From the NCBI GenBank assembly GCA_034766995.1, contig CM068321.1:8107526-8171525 (forward strand): 64,000 nt of DNA. Reading direction: 5' to 3'. The number at the start of each line of letters is the position of its first letter. Positions within the stretch are counted from its first letter, which is position 1. Positions 33,423 through 44,191 of the stretch are shown here, piece by piece. The stretch comes from Acanthacorydalis orientalis (Eukaryota; Arthropoda; Insecta; Megaloptera; Corydalidae). The translations under genes and the position numbers were made by a program. The notes under the pieces were generated by a model. It did no database searches, was not told where the DNA came from, and saw only the letters and a program-made list of their open reading frames with translations.

Positions 33423-34020
33423 ATATTAACATATTTTATTGAGGTACTATTTTTTCCTCTTGTTCTAAAATGATATTCTTAAAACAAAGCATTAATGAGT
33501 TAAAAGATGATATGTCTGAATTATTTTAAACCTTTTATTATTTGATATATTCATAATTTACAAGTTAATATTATTCTAAAAATGAATGATAATATATAAC
33601 GATTTGTATCTCTAGAACAGGTGAATCTGGTAAGATAGTAATAAGTATATCCTAATTAACATGACAAAGACAATGAATGGCATATATTTCGTTAAAGAAA
33701 AAAAAATCAACTTTCTTAGTGATTCCCATCTTCAATCTATTGATGAAGACATTCACAGAAAAAACCGTGAATTCAATATGCACAAATATAGAATTCATTT
33801 CAAACAAATACTGAACATTTACCAACAAGGTTTTTTAAATTTTCAAATTTAATGTTAAGCTTTTGATCAGTCGTTGTATGAAAAGAAGATAGGTTATTCT
33901 TTAATTAAATTACAACCATGCTAGATAAACTATTAACTATTTAAATATATAGAATTATTTTATTATCAACTAAATATGCAGAAGCATCAGTAAAAAATAA
34001 TCAATTGATACATAGGAGCT
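33423..34020. other. Anonymous AT-rich sequence
   Basis: A 63-codon frame at 33661-33852 has no family motif. Nothing else seen. Confidence 0.5.
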
Positions 34021-34024
34021 AGGA

Positions 34025-34165
34025 AGGTGATGTATTGCCATCGAAATGCGCATAAGTGACAATCAGAAATGATTAATAAAGATTAATTGAATAGTTTTGA
34101 TCATATTTTTTGTGATCTTTGAAGGGAAACAGATTTAATTTGTGAAATATGTAATCAAATATTAA
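34025..34165 (-). repeat. FB1 repeat, single inverted arm
   Basis: 'GCCATCGAAATGCGCATAAG', then 'TGACAATCAGAAATGATTAA' and 'AGTTTTGATCATATTTTTTG'. Close to the 42.88 kb arm in the same orientation. Confidence 0.55.
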
Positions 34166-34477
34166 ACATTTTTGATCACAAAAATATTTTTAGTGTGTAA
34201 GATGTGTGAAAAAGAAATTTGTTTCAGTTGTTAGTCATAAATCTATTCTGTTTCTGTATCAGTTTTTTTTTTTTGATATAATTGCTGATACGTATAAGAT
34301 TAATGATTGTAAATGTATTAACGAACATTTTATTTCTACATCATTGGACAATATTTTGCTTTTGAAAGATATCTTAAAAATATTTGATTAAAAGGTATTA
34401 GAATAAATTAAATTTTGGATCTACTAAAATTTAATTCTACCAACTCTACCAACCTCTTCAACCAATTTCTACCAAAC

Positions 34478-34541
34478 TAATACTGAGAGTTGACTGTGCT
34501 AGTATGTATCTACATACCAGCACAGTCAACTCTTAGTATTA
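34478..34541. repeat. 31 bp near-perfect inverted repeat with a 2 nt loop
   Basis: Left stem 'TAATACTGAGAGTTGACTGT' and onward through 34508, loop TC, right stem to 34541; two mismatches in 31. The right stem overlaps the start of mariner copy 8. A third partial copy 'ACAGTCAACTTTTAGTACTA' lies just past that mariner's other end at 35106. Just left of it, 'TTTCTACCAAACTAA' (34466-34480) resembles a mariner right end. Confidence 0.85.
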
Positions 34542-34830
34542 TGTTTGTAGGAAAATAAATGCGCTTTATGACCGTCAAATTCATATACATTTTTTTCTTT
34601 TTTGATTTTTCTACTTGTTTTAAGTAGTTCAGAACTATTGGATGACTAACGCCTAACTTTTGTACAAGCTCTCGAATTGTTGTGCGTGGTTCTGATTCAG
34701 TTAACATCTTCAGTTGGTCGTTGAACTGAAGGACTCCTGCGATCTTCATCATCTTCAAGATTCTCGTTCTCAGTACACAATTTTTGAAGCCATCATTGCA
34801 CCGTATGTTCCTTAACAGTACCCACCCCAA
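34510..34830 (-). pseudogene. Mariner DNA-binding domain remnant, 106-codon open frame
   Basis: Open minus-strand frame containing residues equivalent to the C-terminal half of the paired-like DNA-binding domain of a cecropia-type mariner transposase ('RTTIRELVQKLGVSH'), then the fusion to terminal sequence. The first ~35 residues are in a shifted frame relative to the family ('CNDGFKNCVLRTRILKMMK' corresponds to the region normally reading '..W..KFR.GDESLED'). No catalytic residues. If translated it could at most bind mariner ends; there is no sign that it is expressed. Confidence 0.6.
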
Positions 34831-35101
34831 AAGTATTGTTTATTTTACAAGCAGTTTTTGCTGCTTTACTACCCGTTTTTAACTCATACAAAAATTTGCT
34901 TTTATTTACCACTTTTCCATCTTTAATTCAATAGCTCAATTTAAAGCAAAATTAATAATGGAACCAAAATCAATGTTACCAAAATACAGACTGAAAAAAT
35001 CATTTTAAAATGATATTCACATGAACACGATAAAATTGCACTTTTATTAAAAAAATTAAGATCAGGAAATAAAAACCGGAAAAATTTTCCTACCAATCTA
35101 A
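34539..35101 (-). mobile_element. Internally deleted cecropia-type mariner (copy 8)
   Basis: Left end TTATGTTTGTAGG after TA, right end TTCCTACCAATCTAA before TA. On the minus strand the DNA-binding half is unusually well kept: 'TESEPRTTIRELVQKLGVSH' then 'PIVLNYLKQVEKSKK' runs without a stop and passes straight into 'MYMNLTVIKRIYFPTNII', which is translation of the element end. The internal deletion therefore fuses the second helix-turn-helix to the terminal repeat. Length 563 bp. Confidence 0.9.
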
Positions 35102-35531
35102 TAGATACAGTCAACTTTTAGTACTAATAGTACAAGTACCGACCACTTATAACTCACACAAATAATTTCCTCAGTTTATATAATAAATACAAAAAAGATT
35201 AGAAACAAATAATCTGAATTTAATTAAGTGTTTTTAATATTGAATCAAAAAAAACTCGCTTAATTTGTTTCTTGTTTTCTACTTAATATTAAAATCGAAT
35301 AACTAATCTAACATTTATATATTTTTTGTTATTAAATGTTTACATATTCTGTTTTAATTCAAAAATATGAGATTTTGTAAATGTATATTAAATTGCATTT
35401 AAAATTGACTTCAACATACGATCAATTAAATGAATTTTAACATGAACTGATGAAAAGATTACCCCATTTTATAAGAAAAAAAATAAAGAACCCTTATTGA
35501 AACCATACATTCATAAACTGTAAATAATTAA

Positions 35532-35535
<4 letters not shown>
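35102..35535. other. Anonymous AT-rich sequence
   Basis: Nothing recognised apart from the short repeat next to mariner copy 8. Confidence 0.5.

Positions 35536-35568
<33 letters not shown>
35536..35568. repeat. (TA)n microsatellite
   Basis: TA tract of about 33 bp. Confidence 0.95.
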
Positions 35569-35572
<4 letters not shown>

Positions 35573-35796
35573 CCAATTAAAATTGACTGAAAAATAGAAA
35601 GAAAACCCTGTTTATTGCTTTATAAAATATAATGTACTTAAACATAAAAAATAACTTAGAATGAAACTTAATAAATTAAACTTGAATCTTATGAACAGAT
35701 AAAGCAAGCATTTCTTGTCACCACAGATATTCGTCATTTTATCTGCAGGACAAAGAGACAAGAAATGTTTTTTTTATTATTATAAAAGTAAAAGTA

Positions 35797-35797
35797 G

Positions 35798-35840
<43 letters not shown>

Positions 35841-35841
35841 A
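35797..35841. repeat. Compound (TA)n(TG)n microsatellite
   Basis: TA tract of about 27 bp followed by about 16 bp of TG. Confidence 0.95.
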
Positions 35842-36480
35842 CAAAATGATAGAATTTACCAGGTCCTCTCGCACATAACAAATTATATACAAGTCGAGTT
35901 TTCATAAGTTTTCGCTGCAATGAAAATGAACGAAGAGAGTTGGTTTATTTCAAAATCGAACGCATGCTGAATAAATAACTCGATTATTATGCAAATAGTA
36001 ATTGATGTGTAACAGAAACCGCCACGAATTATTACTATTACCTTTTAAGAAGTTTCGCTACGCAAACTGTAATTTCATTCGTCATTAATTTTACTACCCT
36101 GTGCGCGTTTTTCTTCCCTTAGCTACAGTAAATGATGTGTATATATTTCTTATCAAAGGTAACAGTAGCTATATATTTCGAAGTAGATACCTACATTTGT
36201 ATGTGTCTGTCTGCGTGTTTATACGAAAGAGGAAAGTTAATTTTGAAAGTGATGTTTGTTAAATAATCAAAAAATGAGTTGATGGTTTGTATGTAACACA
36301 TTAATAAAGTGTGTCTGATTGAAGACAGATTTTAATAGACTGTACTGAAAAAGAACACATGTAATAAAGAATCTTGGTCAAGTACCAATTAGAATTTAGG
36401 ACATATTTATTTTGAAAGTGAAATAAAATATATCAATTGACTGTTCCTAATTATGCCAATTTTTTTTAGAGTCAATATTA
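35842..36480. other. Anonymous AT-rich sequence
   Basis: 35860-36240 is slightly less AT-rich; no exon or element identified. Confidence 0.45.
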
Positions 36481-36506
36481 ACATATATGAATGTACATAT
36501 ATTTAT

Positions 36507-36521
36507 GTGTATATATATATA

Positions 36522-36581
<60 letters not shown>
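36507..36581. repeat. (TA)n/(TG)n microsatellite abutting a mariner
   Basis: TA with an inner GTGTGTGTG run; its last A is directly followed by the mariner end TTAGGTG. Confidence 0.95.
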
Positions 36582-36585
<4 letters not shown>

Positions 36586-37736
36586 GTGATGGAATTAATT
36601 AGTAGCGTTTTACAAGAGATGGCGTAGGTAGTACATTCTTCCATTGTTCCCTTTAACCAAATATTCCCCGTAAAACATCTGTCCTTAGGTGTCAGTTTCA
36701 GTATATGTCATTTGGTTGAAGCCTAAATAACAGCACTTTGTAATTTATCGAATATGTCGAATTTCGTGCCGGATAAATTGTTTTTGCGGGGAGTTTTACT
36801 TCATTACTTTAACATGAAAAAAATTGCTGCCGAAAGTCATCATATTTTAGTGGAAGTTTATAGTGACCATGCTCTAGCTGAGCAAACGTGTCGGATGTGG
36901 TTTGCACGTTTTTAAAGTGGTGATTTCGACTTGGAAGACAAGGAACGACCTGGAGAGCCGAAAAAGTTCGACGATGATAAATTGGAGGCATTGCTTAATG
37001 AAGACCCATGTCAAACACTTCAAGAATTGTCTGAATCGTTGGAAGTTGACTTGTCAACGGTAGGAAAACGCCTTAAAGCCAGGGGAATGATCCAAAAGCA
37101 AGGAAATTGGATCCCATACGAATTGAAACCGAGGGACGTTCAAAGGCGTTTTTCTACCTGTGAACTACTGCTTCAACGGGAGAAAAGGAAGAGATTTTTG
37201 CATCGATTTGTCACGGGCGATGAAAAGTGGATTAATTACGACAATCACAAACGCAAAAAGTCATGAGTTAAGCCCGGCCAACCATTAACACCAGCGTTGA
37301 AGCCAAATATCCATGGATCCAAGCCCATGCTCTGTATTCTGTGGGATCATAAGGGTGTGATCTACTATGAGCTTCTCAAACCGAATGAAACCATCACTGT
37401 GGATCGCTACTGACAACAATTGATGCGCTTGAGCCGTGCATTGAAGGAAAAACGTCCGGAATACTTTGAAAGACACGACAGTGATTTTGCAGCACGACAA
37501 TGCTCGTACGCACGTCGCAAAACCGATGAAAACATACTTGGAAACGCTCAAATGGGAAGTCCTACTCCACCCGCCGTATTCTCCAGATATAGCTCCTTCT
37601 GATTACCACTTGTTTCGATCCATGAGTCGTGGCCTGTCTGGGCAGAAGCTCACTTCTTATGAAGATTGCAAAAAATGGGTCGATTCGTGGATTGCATCTA
37701 AGGACGAGGCGTTCTTCCGAAGTGGTATTCGTCTCC

Positions 37737-37738
<2 letters not shown>
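36582..37738 (+). mobile_element. Mauritiana-type mariner, right end lost
   Basis: The left end TTAGGTGATGG begins exactly where the preceding (TA)n tract stops. A ~170 bp leader precedes the transposase gene. The right side ends abruptly inside the transposase reading frame, where a second (TA)n tract starts, so the last ~20 codons and the right terminal repeat are missing. Best-preserved autonomous-type transposon in the window. Confidence 0.9.
36754..37738 (+). pseudogene. Mariner transposase, mauritiana type (DD34D), disabled
   Basis: Start 'MSNFVPDKLFLRG' at 36754. The helix-turn-helix region runs from there through 'FDLEDKERPGEPKKFDDDK' (about 36928-36985) and 'LSTVGKRLKARGM'. The linker is 'NWIPYEL'. 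Catalytic Asp 1 is in 'VTGDEKW' (37219-37221), Asp 2 in 'LQHDNAR' (37496-37498), Asp 3 in 'IAPSDYH' (37601-37603); the last two are 34 residues apart, the mariner DD34D spacing. Damage: in-frame stops at 36913, 37264 and 37411, a +1 frameshift between about 37455 and 37480, and loss of the C-terminus after 'SGIRLL'. All three catalytic Asp codons survive, which suggests a fairly recent insertion. Cut-and-paste transposase; nuclear in life. Confidence 0.93.

Positions 37739-37800
<62 letters not shown>
37739..37800. repeat. (TA)n microsatellite replacing a mariner end
   Basis: Pure TA tract of about 62 bp beginning inside the transposase frame. Confidence 0.95.
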
Positions 37801-37801
<1 letters not shown>

Positions 37802-38835
37802 CAACATTGATCAAAAAGAGTGAGACAAGGCTGCTCAATCGCGGATTTTCCTATTCAACGTGTTGATTAAAAATATCTATCATAAATAAAGCATGAACAA
37901 AAGAAATCAAGGCACGTAAACAAAAAAAAATACTTCATTTCTTATCTCAAGTGATTATACGAAACGCATTCCATTAAAAAATAAACACTGATCGATTAAT
38001 GTCAATATTAAGAAAATCTGTAAGTCAATATTAAGACAAATGCTTTTGTAGTATTAGAAAAGTAATGTTTAATTTAATAGTATGTTTACAACGTAGTAAA
38101 ACAACAGAAACACAAAAGCACTTTCAATATATATATTTAAACCACTATCTAAACGCTACCTGTTTCTGTAAATAAAAAAAAACACGTTTAATCTTTTTTA
38201 AATAATAAGTAATGCATTACAAATAAAATAAATCCGTTACAACACCTGAACGTTGTACAGTATTATCTCTAAACGTTCGCTGTACCTTATGTCGTTATCT
38301 ACAGTTATCAATTTCGAAAGAGATTTCAAACTGTAATTATTATTTAATTATGCACTTGCAGTACTAGAAACAAGTCGACAGCTATTTATATTTGACAACA
38401 CAGACATTAGTTGGTATCTACTGTTAATTTATTTTATTATACACACACATACACACAGCTGAGACATACAGGATGTTCATTTATTAAGACATTCGAGAAA
38501 TATTTAAGATTTAATAATAATTTTAATTCTCTCTTCTTTATTAATGTTAAATATTTAATGATAAGTATTGTAAAGCAATATTTTTCGAGATAAAACATTA
38601 TGTATGAGAGAAAATTATTTCATAATTCCGAAGTAATTTAACACGTTGAACATTATGTACATCAACGGTGGATTATAGGCTTTGGTGTTGGTTGAAGACT
38701 TGAGCCATTGGTGGATCACATGTGTTGACGCTAAAAGACAGCGTAAAATAATTATGAGTTATGTTATCAATCAAAAAAAGTTATCATTAGGCAAGGACCT
38801 TATGAAATAATATGTACAAAACAGGTTACATACAG
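37801..38835. other. Anonymous AT-rich sequence
   Basis: No supported feature; the first bases 'GCAACATTGATCAAAAAGAG' do not look like the missing mariner end. Confidence 0.5.
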
Positions 38836-38990
<155 letters not shown>

Positions 38991-38991
<1 letters not shown>

Positions 38992-39280
38992 AGTAAGGAT
39001 CCTGGGGCTTATCCAGGGATCTTTGAAAATATAAAATAAATAATAAAGTTTTATAGTTGCTACATCTTTGAAATAATTTAAATTAAAACAGAAAAATTAA
39101 GTTAGATTGTTTTAGACAAAATAAGAAACGATATGCATATCAAGTCATTCCTAGAATGTACGAAAATTTCAAGCATGTTAGTGTTTTTGTTTTGATATTC
39201 TGTGATCTACAAAAAAATCATACTGATGTTTTCTTTTATTTATTTAATTATATGTCCATTATACCTCTCTCCTCCCCATC
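38991..39280. other. Anonymous AT-rich sequence
   Basis: Nothing recognised. Confidence 0.5.
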
Positions 39281-39284
39281 TATC

Positions 39285-39322
<38 letters not shown>

Positions 39323-39332
39323 AAAAGAGAGA
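39281..39332. repeat. Compound (TCTA)n(TA)n(GA)n microsatellite
   Basis: TCTA units, 18 bp TA, then about 30 bp GA/AAGA. The ends are partly self-complementary. Confidence 0.95.
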
Positions 39333-39796
39333 GGGAAGGATTATCAAAATGAATCATTTATTAAAAAAACTGCCGACGAAATATTTAAATAAATTGTTCC
39401 AAAACAAACACCTGAGTAATTAAATTGAAGATTTCAATAGTTTGTTTTAAAAAAAAAGTGTTAATAAGATTTATCTGAAGTTATTAATGGATAATATTAA
39501 TCGCTAATTCTAAAAAATGTAGTGATTTCAAACAACAATGTAAGATGAAGAGATGTAAAATTTTGAAAAGAGATGGAAAATTGACTGTTTCAGTAATAAA
39601 TAGAAATTACTGTCAAAACCTAAAAATGTTGATTAGAATTGCGATTGTGTTTAAATTGAGAAAAGATTCAACTTTAAAATTTTACTGTACATATTTTTAG
39701 GAAAAAAGGTTATAATAGGATAAAAAAATGATAGATTTGATGTCAAGAAATGTAAAAAATTCAAAAAATGTTTAATAAGTGAAGGAAACATTTTTG

Positions 39797-39798
<2 letters not shown>
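39333..39798. other. Anonymous AT-rich sequence
   Basis: Nothing recognised. Confidence 0.5.

Positions 39799-39847
<49 letters not shown>
39799..39847. repeat. (TA)n microsatellite
   Basis: Pure TA tract of about 48 bp. Confidence 0.95.
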
Positions 39848-39850
<3 letters not shown>

Positions 39851-40059
39851 AACCATTATGGATTTTCATGTGCCTGTTGTACTTTCTTGACCTTTACCTT
39901 TGCTGATTACAATTTTGTAGACTTGCACTATCAATTTTTTTTTTATTTACTGTTCGACCTTTTGATTTATTTAGTATAAAAGATTGTATTTAGATAGTTA
40001 CAAGATTTTAAAGTGTCCAACTCTTTATTTTTCAGTTTTCGTCGCTTAAATCGCATTTA

Positions 40060-40190
40060 ATCATATTTCTAGTACTGTAGTTTAAAATCAATTTCACAAA
40101 TGAATGTTCCTCTTACTCCATATACTATAAAAAAATTTTTCCGAAATATTCAATAATTAATTAGTGATCATTTTTAATATTTTACCTCTG
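40060..40190 (+). repeat. FB1 repeat, single arm
   Basis: 'CTAGTACTGTAGTTTAAAAT', 'TTTCACAAATGAATG' and 'TTAGTGATCATTTTTAATAT' match the forward arm order. The inner end is not conserved. Confidence 0.5.
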
Positions 40191-40235
40191 TATAATTAAG
40201 TCAGCTCTGTACACACTGTTTGGAAATTTTATTCG

Positions 40236-40555
40236 TGTTCTGATTGGCTGATGGAGATCACGTGGTCTCTGTTATGTTTGGTTGACATCAGTCACATGTA
40301 TATAGTTCTCTCACGGTGTACAACGAAAGGGGGTATACGATTTCAGTGCAAAACTGATAAGAAATTCATTCAAAATATTTGTATTTACTGAAACCTTAGA
40401 GTAAAAAAATTGTTGCACATTTTAAGATTGCATTGGTGTTATTTTTTATGAATTTTTTCAATAAAAAATTTACGGCTTAAATTTTAAGCAAATTGTCTGT
40501 GTGTATAATTGGTTATTTTCTGTTATTTGTTGGGGGAAAGCAAGTAGTTTGTAGA
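40236..40555 (+). repeat. CCAAT/E-box dispersed repeat, copy A
   Basis: Shares, in order, 'TTCTGATTGGCTGATG', CACGTG (40259-40264) 'GTCTCTGTT', 'GGTTGACATCAGTCACATGT', 'CTCACGGTGTACAACGAAAG', 'TTTCAGTGCAAAACTGAT', 'AGAAATTCATTCAAAATAT', 'CTTAGAGTAAAAAAATTGT' and 'TTTTTCAATAAAAAATTTAC' with copy B at 43187-43495. Two ATTGG (inverted CCAAT) motifs and an E-box near its start, and AATAAA near its end, give it a promoter-plus-polyA look such as a solo LTR or SINE-like unit would have. No coding region or tRNA-like box seen. Confidence 0.65.
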
Positions 40556-40571
40556 GCTCCCTGATATTTAA

Positions 40572-40889
40572 CCTTTTGCACTTCAAGCATTTAGGCTATA
40601 CTTTGATAATCAACTCCAACACACTATTTTCATCAGGACTATTAAAAATTAAAGAAATTGATAAATTTTGATTATTTTGATTTGGAAAATCTAAATAAAA
40701 CTCATCATCTCTACTAGATTCTGCACTGTCAACGTTTGCAAGTTTTCTTTTCCACATTTTACTTGCAATAACTAAATTATTTTTATAGCTTTTATCTTTA
40801 AATGATAAAATTGGCGACTGACACCGGTCGTAGGAGTAGAACCCATTTAAGTGCCTGGACAGTGCAACTGATTTTATGAGTGTAAAAGG
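40572..40889 (-). mobile_element. 318 bp piggyBac-like miniature element
   Basis: TTAA on both sides (40568-40571, 40890-40893). Ends CCTTTTGCACTT and GAGTGTAAAAGG are inverse copies with two mismatches in 12. The interior keeps a short open frame on the minus strand. It differs in ends from the 12.4/52.1 kb and 30.5 kb families, so it is a third TTAA family. Confidence 0.8.
40596..40757 (-). pseudogene. Intact 53-codon frame inside the miniature element
   Basis: ATG at 40757 to TAG at 40596-40598 without interruption. It starts 'MWKRKLANVDSAESSRDDEF' and continues with a Ser/Asp/Asn-rich acidic stretch. The composition (basic start, then acidic disordered segment) resembles the first residues of piggyBac transposases, but it is too short to prove it. 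It is probably the leftover N-terminus of the parent transposase. No catalytic part. Confidence 0.4.
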
Positions 40890-40893
40890 TTAA

Positions 40894-41810
40894 TAAAAAT
40901 GCCTTCCTTTTTAGCATACTGTAGTTTAAAGTCTGTAAAATATCTTTATCTGTCTAGCGCTCTGAAAATGACCATATCGTTGTCGAAATACACAATAAAA
41001 AATCATTAAATATTTTTGATTAAAAAAGTGTCTTATTGTTAGAATGAATAATTTATTTATGAATAGATTTTAATGTAAATTGTCTATTAACTCTTTATTG
41101 CTTTATTGTAAAATATAAGTTCAGAATGAAAATTAAGTTACAATAGAAATAATAAGAGAGACAAGAGCTGAAGAAAAAAATATATTTCTTAATAATTTAA
41201 TCATTATGCCATTACAATGTAAGATTCTAAAGATAAGAACATATACTTCGTGTTAAAACAACTTCATGTCAAATTTGTTTTCAAATTAGTAACAATAAGA
41301 CATGCCAAAACTATAATTTTATCCAATTTTTAATAGACTCTTAAACATAATAACACTTTTTTTGAAATACTCATTAACATCATTCTCAAATAGTCAACAA
41401 TTTGATAAATTGATAATTTGTGTTCTATTTTAAATGTCGGACCCTGTACATTGATTTTTATAATAAATTGTCGATACATAAAAGTTAAGTAACTACAGTT
41501 CATTATTCGTTCAACACCAGTTGTTTATTATACACTTGTTTAATAGTTTACACTTGTTCAGAATCGATTAATCAATAAAAAAATACATTTATTTTCAAAC
41601 ACAACCACATAGTACATTTTATATGTTTCAGTTCGATTACAAATAAAATCTACATACATTTGAATACAATTTATTTGATTTATTCATACGTTTCACTGCG
41701 AGGCAAATACTATTTACATAAGATAAATCTATCTTATTTATAAATCGAATGTTGTCAATAATACAGGTCGACTTTTAAAAATGTCCTTGTTATTCGATTC
41801 TTATACTTGC
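40894..41810. other. Anonymous AT-rich sequence
   Basis: Nothing recognised. Confidence 0.5.
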
Positions 41811-41816
41811 GATATA

Positions 41817-41877
<61 letters not shown>
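41811..41877. repeat. (TA)n microsatellite
   Basis: TA tract of about 60 bp. Confidence 0.95.
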
Positions 41878-41878
<1 letters not shown>

Positions 41879-42037
41879 TTTTTGTCTGCAAAGTCGATAG
41901 AAATTTGATTGTGATCTAAATTTCATTACATATACAGTACACATTGATATGGGTACACGAAACTTTGTTAGACGTCGGGTATAGTTGTTCGTTATTCGTG
42001 TTTGTATTCTCTTAAATTTTGATTACTTTTTTTGTAT

Positions 42038-42047
42038 ATATATACCT

Positions 42048-42096
<49 letters not shown>

Positions 42097-42112
42097 TATA
42101 AATGTGTGTGTG
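42038..42112. repeat. (TA)n with CATA and TG flanks
   Basis: TATACCTATACATACATA, about 35 bp TA, then a TGTGTGTGTG run. Confidence 0.9.
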
Positions 42113-42870
42113 TGTATTTATTAAACATAATAACTATGAATATTGCATTATACATAAATTACTCTGCGAAATGTGGTTTTAGTATTGAAATTAATTTATT
42201 TCCTATTTATGATCCAAACTGTTTAAATTCATTGATTTTTTGATTGTTGGATAGTTTGAAATTTTCAATTTGTTATGACTGTCTACCTTCAAATATTTTT
42301 TCACAATATGTTCTGAAATATATCTCTTTAATTCAGGGGACATCTAACAAAATGGCATAATATGTTTACTTAATTCACTTTTTTTTTAACATCACCTCGA
42401 GAATAAATGTATTGTTAGTACCAAAAAACTAAGAATTCCAAGGAAATATCATAAGCTTGTAACTAGAAATAAAATCAGTATTAAAAAGAAACAAACATTA
42501 TTATCTGCAGTGGTAGAGAACACAATTTTTGATACTATCACAATCCGTTTCAAACACATGCAGAAAGTACTGTTAATGTGGCCATCGAACCATTTACTCT
42601 TGACTTATAATTAGTACACTTATCGCACAAAAACATTTGGATTTTTTAAAAACAAATGAATTATTATATTTTTTCCAACACTATGACTTAATTGTGGATA
42701 CAAATAATCATGAAGAAAAAATCATATAGATGAGCATTTCATAAATAAATTTAATATTCTTATTATAGTAATTATGATTTTTTATGTACTTTTTTATATT
42801 GAAAATTATTGTTTTGAAGTAATTTCAGGAATATAAAATACTGAATGTATTATATTTAAATCAATCAAAT
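42113..42870. other. Anonymous AT-rich sequence
   Basis: Nothing recognised. Confidence 0.5.
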
Positions 42871-42874
42871 TGGC

Positions 42875-43025
42875 ACTCTTTTGATGATGGAGTTGCCATC
42901 GAAATGCGCATAAACGATAATCGAAAATAAGAAATAATAATTTATTGAATATTTTTGATCGAAACATTTTTGTGTGGTTTGAGAAGTGAAAAGAGAATTC
43001 ATTTATGAAATTGAATGTAGGCACA
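42875..43025 (-). repeat. FB1 repeat, inverted arm
   Basis: 'GATGATGGAGTTGCCATCGA', 'AATGCGCATAAACGATAATC', 'TTTTGATCGAAACATTTTTG' and 'GAATTCATTTATGAAATTGA'. One of the best-conserved arms. Confidence 0.65.
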
Positions 43026-43186
43026 GTATCTTGTAAAAGTATCTTATCTTACTATATAGAAAAGATAATTTCATTGTAAAATGTCCATAAAACAAAATTT
43101 TTCTTTCGTGTAGACCACCTGCTAGCAACGTCGCTCCTCTCCCCCATGCTACATTCTGCAAGTAGCACGTTAACCGTTTCCATTCC

Positions 43187-43495
43187 CGATCATCAATGAT
43201 TGGTTGATGTATATCGCATGGTCTCTGTTCTGATTGGTTGATATTAGTCACATGTATGTTCTCATGGTGTAGAAAGAAAGGCGGTATACAATTTCAGTGT
43301 AAGACTGATGAGAAATTTATTCAAAATATTGTATTCACTGAAGTCTTAGAGTAAAAAAATTGTCACATTATATTAACATTACGTTAACATTATATTTTCT
43401 TGTTAATTTTGATAAACTTTTCCAATAAAAAGTTTACAACTGATTATTTGTACGTATAATTTATTAATTTCGGTTATTTGTTAGCGGAGAGCGAG
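43187..43495 (+). repeat. CCAAT/E-box dispersed repeat, copy B
   Basis: Aligns with copy A over about 300 bp ('GATTGGTTGATGTATATCGC', 'GGTCTCTGTTCTGATTGGTT', 'TATACAATTTCAGTGTAAGA', 'CTTAGAGTAAAAAAATTGTC', 'TCCAATAAAAAGTTTAC'). The sequence 'GCGGAGAGCGAGCGTCATCC' that follows is GC-rich and not shared with copy A. Confidence 0.65.
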
Positions 43496-44162
43496 CGTCA
43501 TCCAACGAGAAGCGAAGCCTCCCGTCGGTTGGCAAGCGTTAAAAAAAATTATTCTAATTTTTTAACCGTAACAAGTGTTCTTCAAATGTCAAATAACCAT
43601 GACGCAGCTGAAACAATTAACATCAGTGCAGTTACAATCGTGTATGTTAAGCCATGTCGTTTTTTTCATTACTTTGGGTGAAAATAATTGATACCATTTT
43701 CAGTTATACTATTATACTACAACAGTTGTATTACCTGAACGACTGTGACATCACGATTCAAACTCATACAATTTAATCGCCTAGTAAATCGCCTAGGTTA
43801 TTTAACTGATTAATTATTTAATATTATTTAATATTCATACTAATTTCTTTTTATTTGTTTCAGGTAAGTGTTCTTAAATATGAAGTATTTTTGGTAAGAT
43901 CGTTAATTTTTATTAAATTTAAATTAATATTTCTATTTGCAATGAAAACATGAAAAACTTGTATCTTGTAAACTAATGTTGAAACTAATACATTTTGATA
44001 ATAATAATTTGTTATTACAACCCCCTTATGATATTCATAATTACACTACCCCATTTAATGTTACAGCATAAATGCAATATGATTGAATAAACAGTCTGAG
44101 TATGAACAATACTCAATATATATTTTTTATGTCGAAGTTTAATTATTGAATTTTCTTATTAC
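43496..44162. other. Anonymous sequence, GC-raised only at its start
   Basis: 43485-43540 is GC-rich ('CCTCCCGTCGGTTGGC'); the 67-codon frame over it has no motif. The rest is AT-rich without features. Confidence 0.45.
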
Positions 44163-44191
44163 TAATTCATATATATACATATATATATATA
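44163..44191. repeat. (TA)n microsatellite
   Basis: Short TA tract with a CATA interruption. Confidence 0.85.

Noticed and set aside
43478..43681. 67-codon frame in the GC-raised patch after the CCAAT repeat
   Set aside because: No motif; the frame begins within the dispersed repeat and ends in AT-rich sequence.
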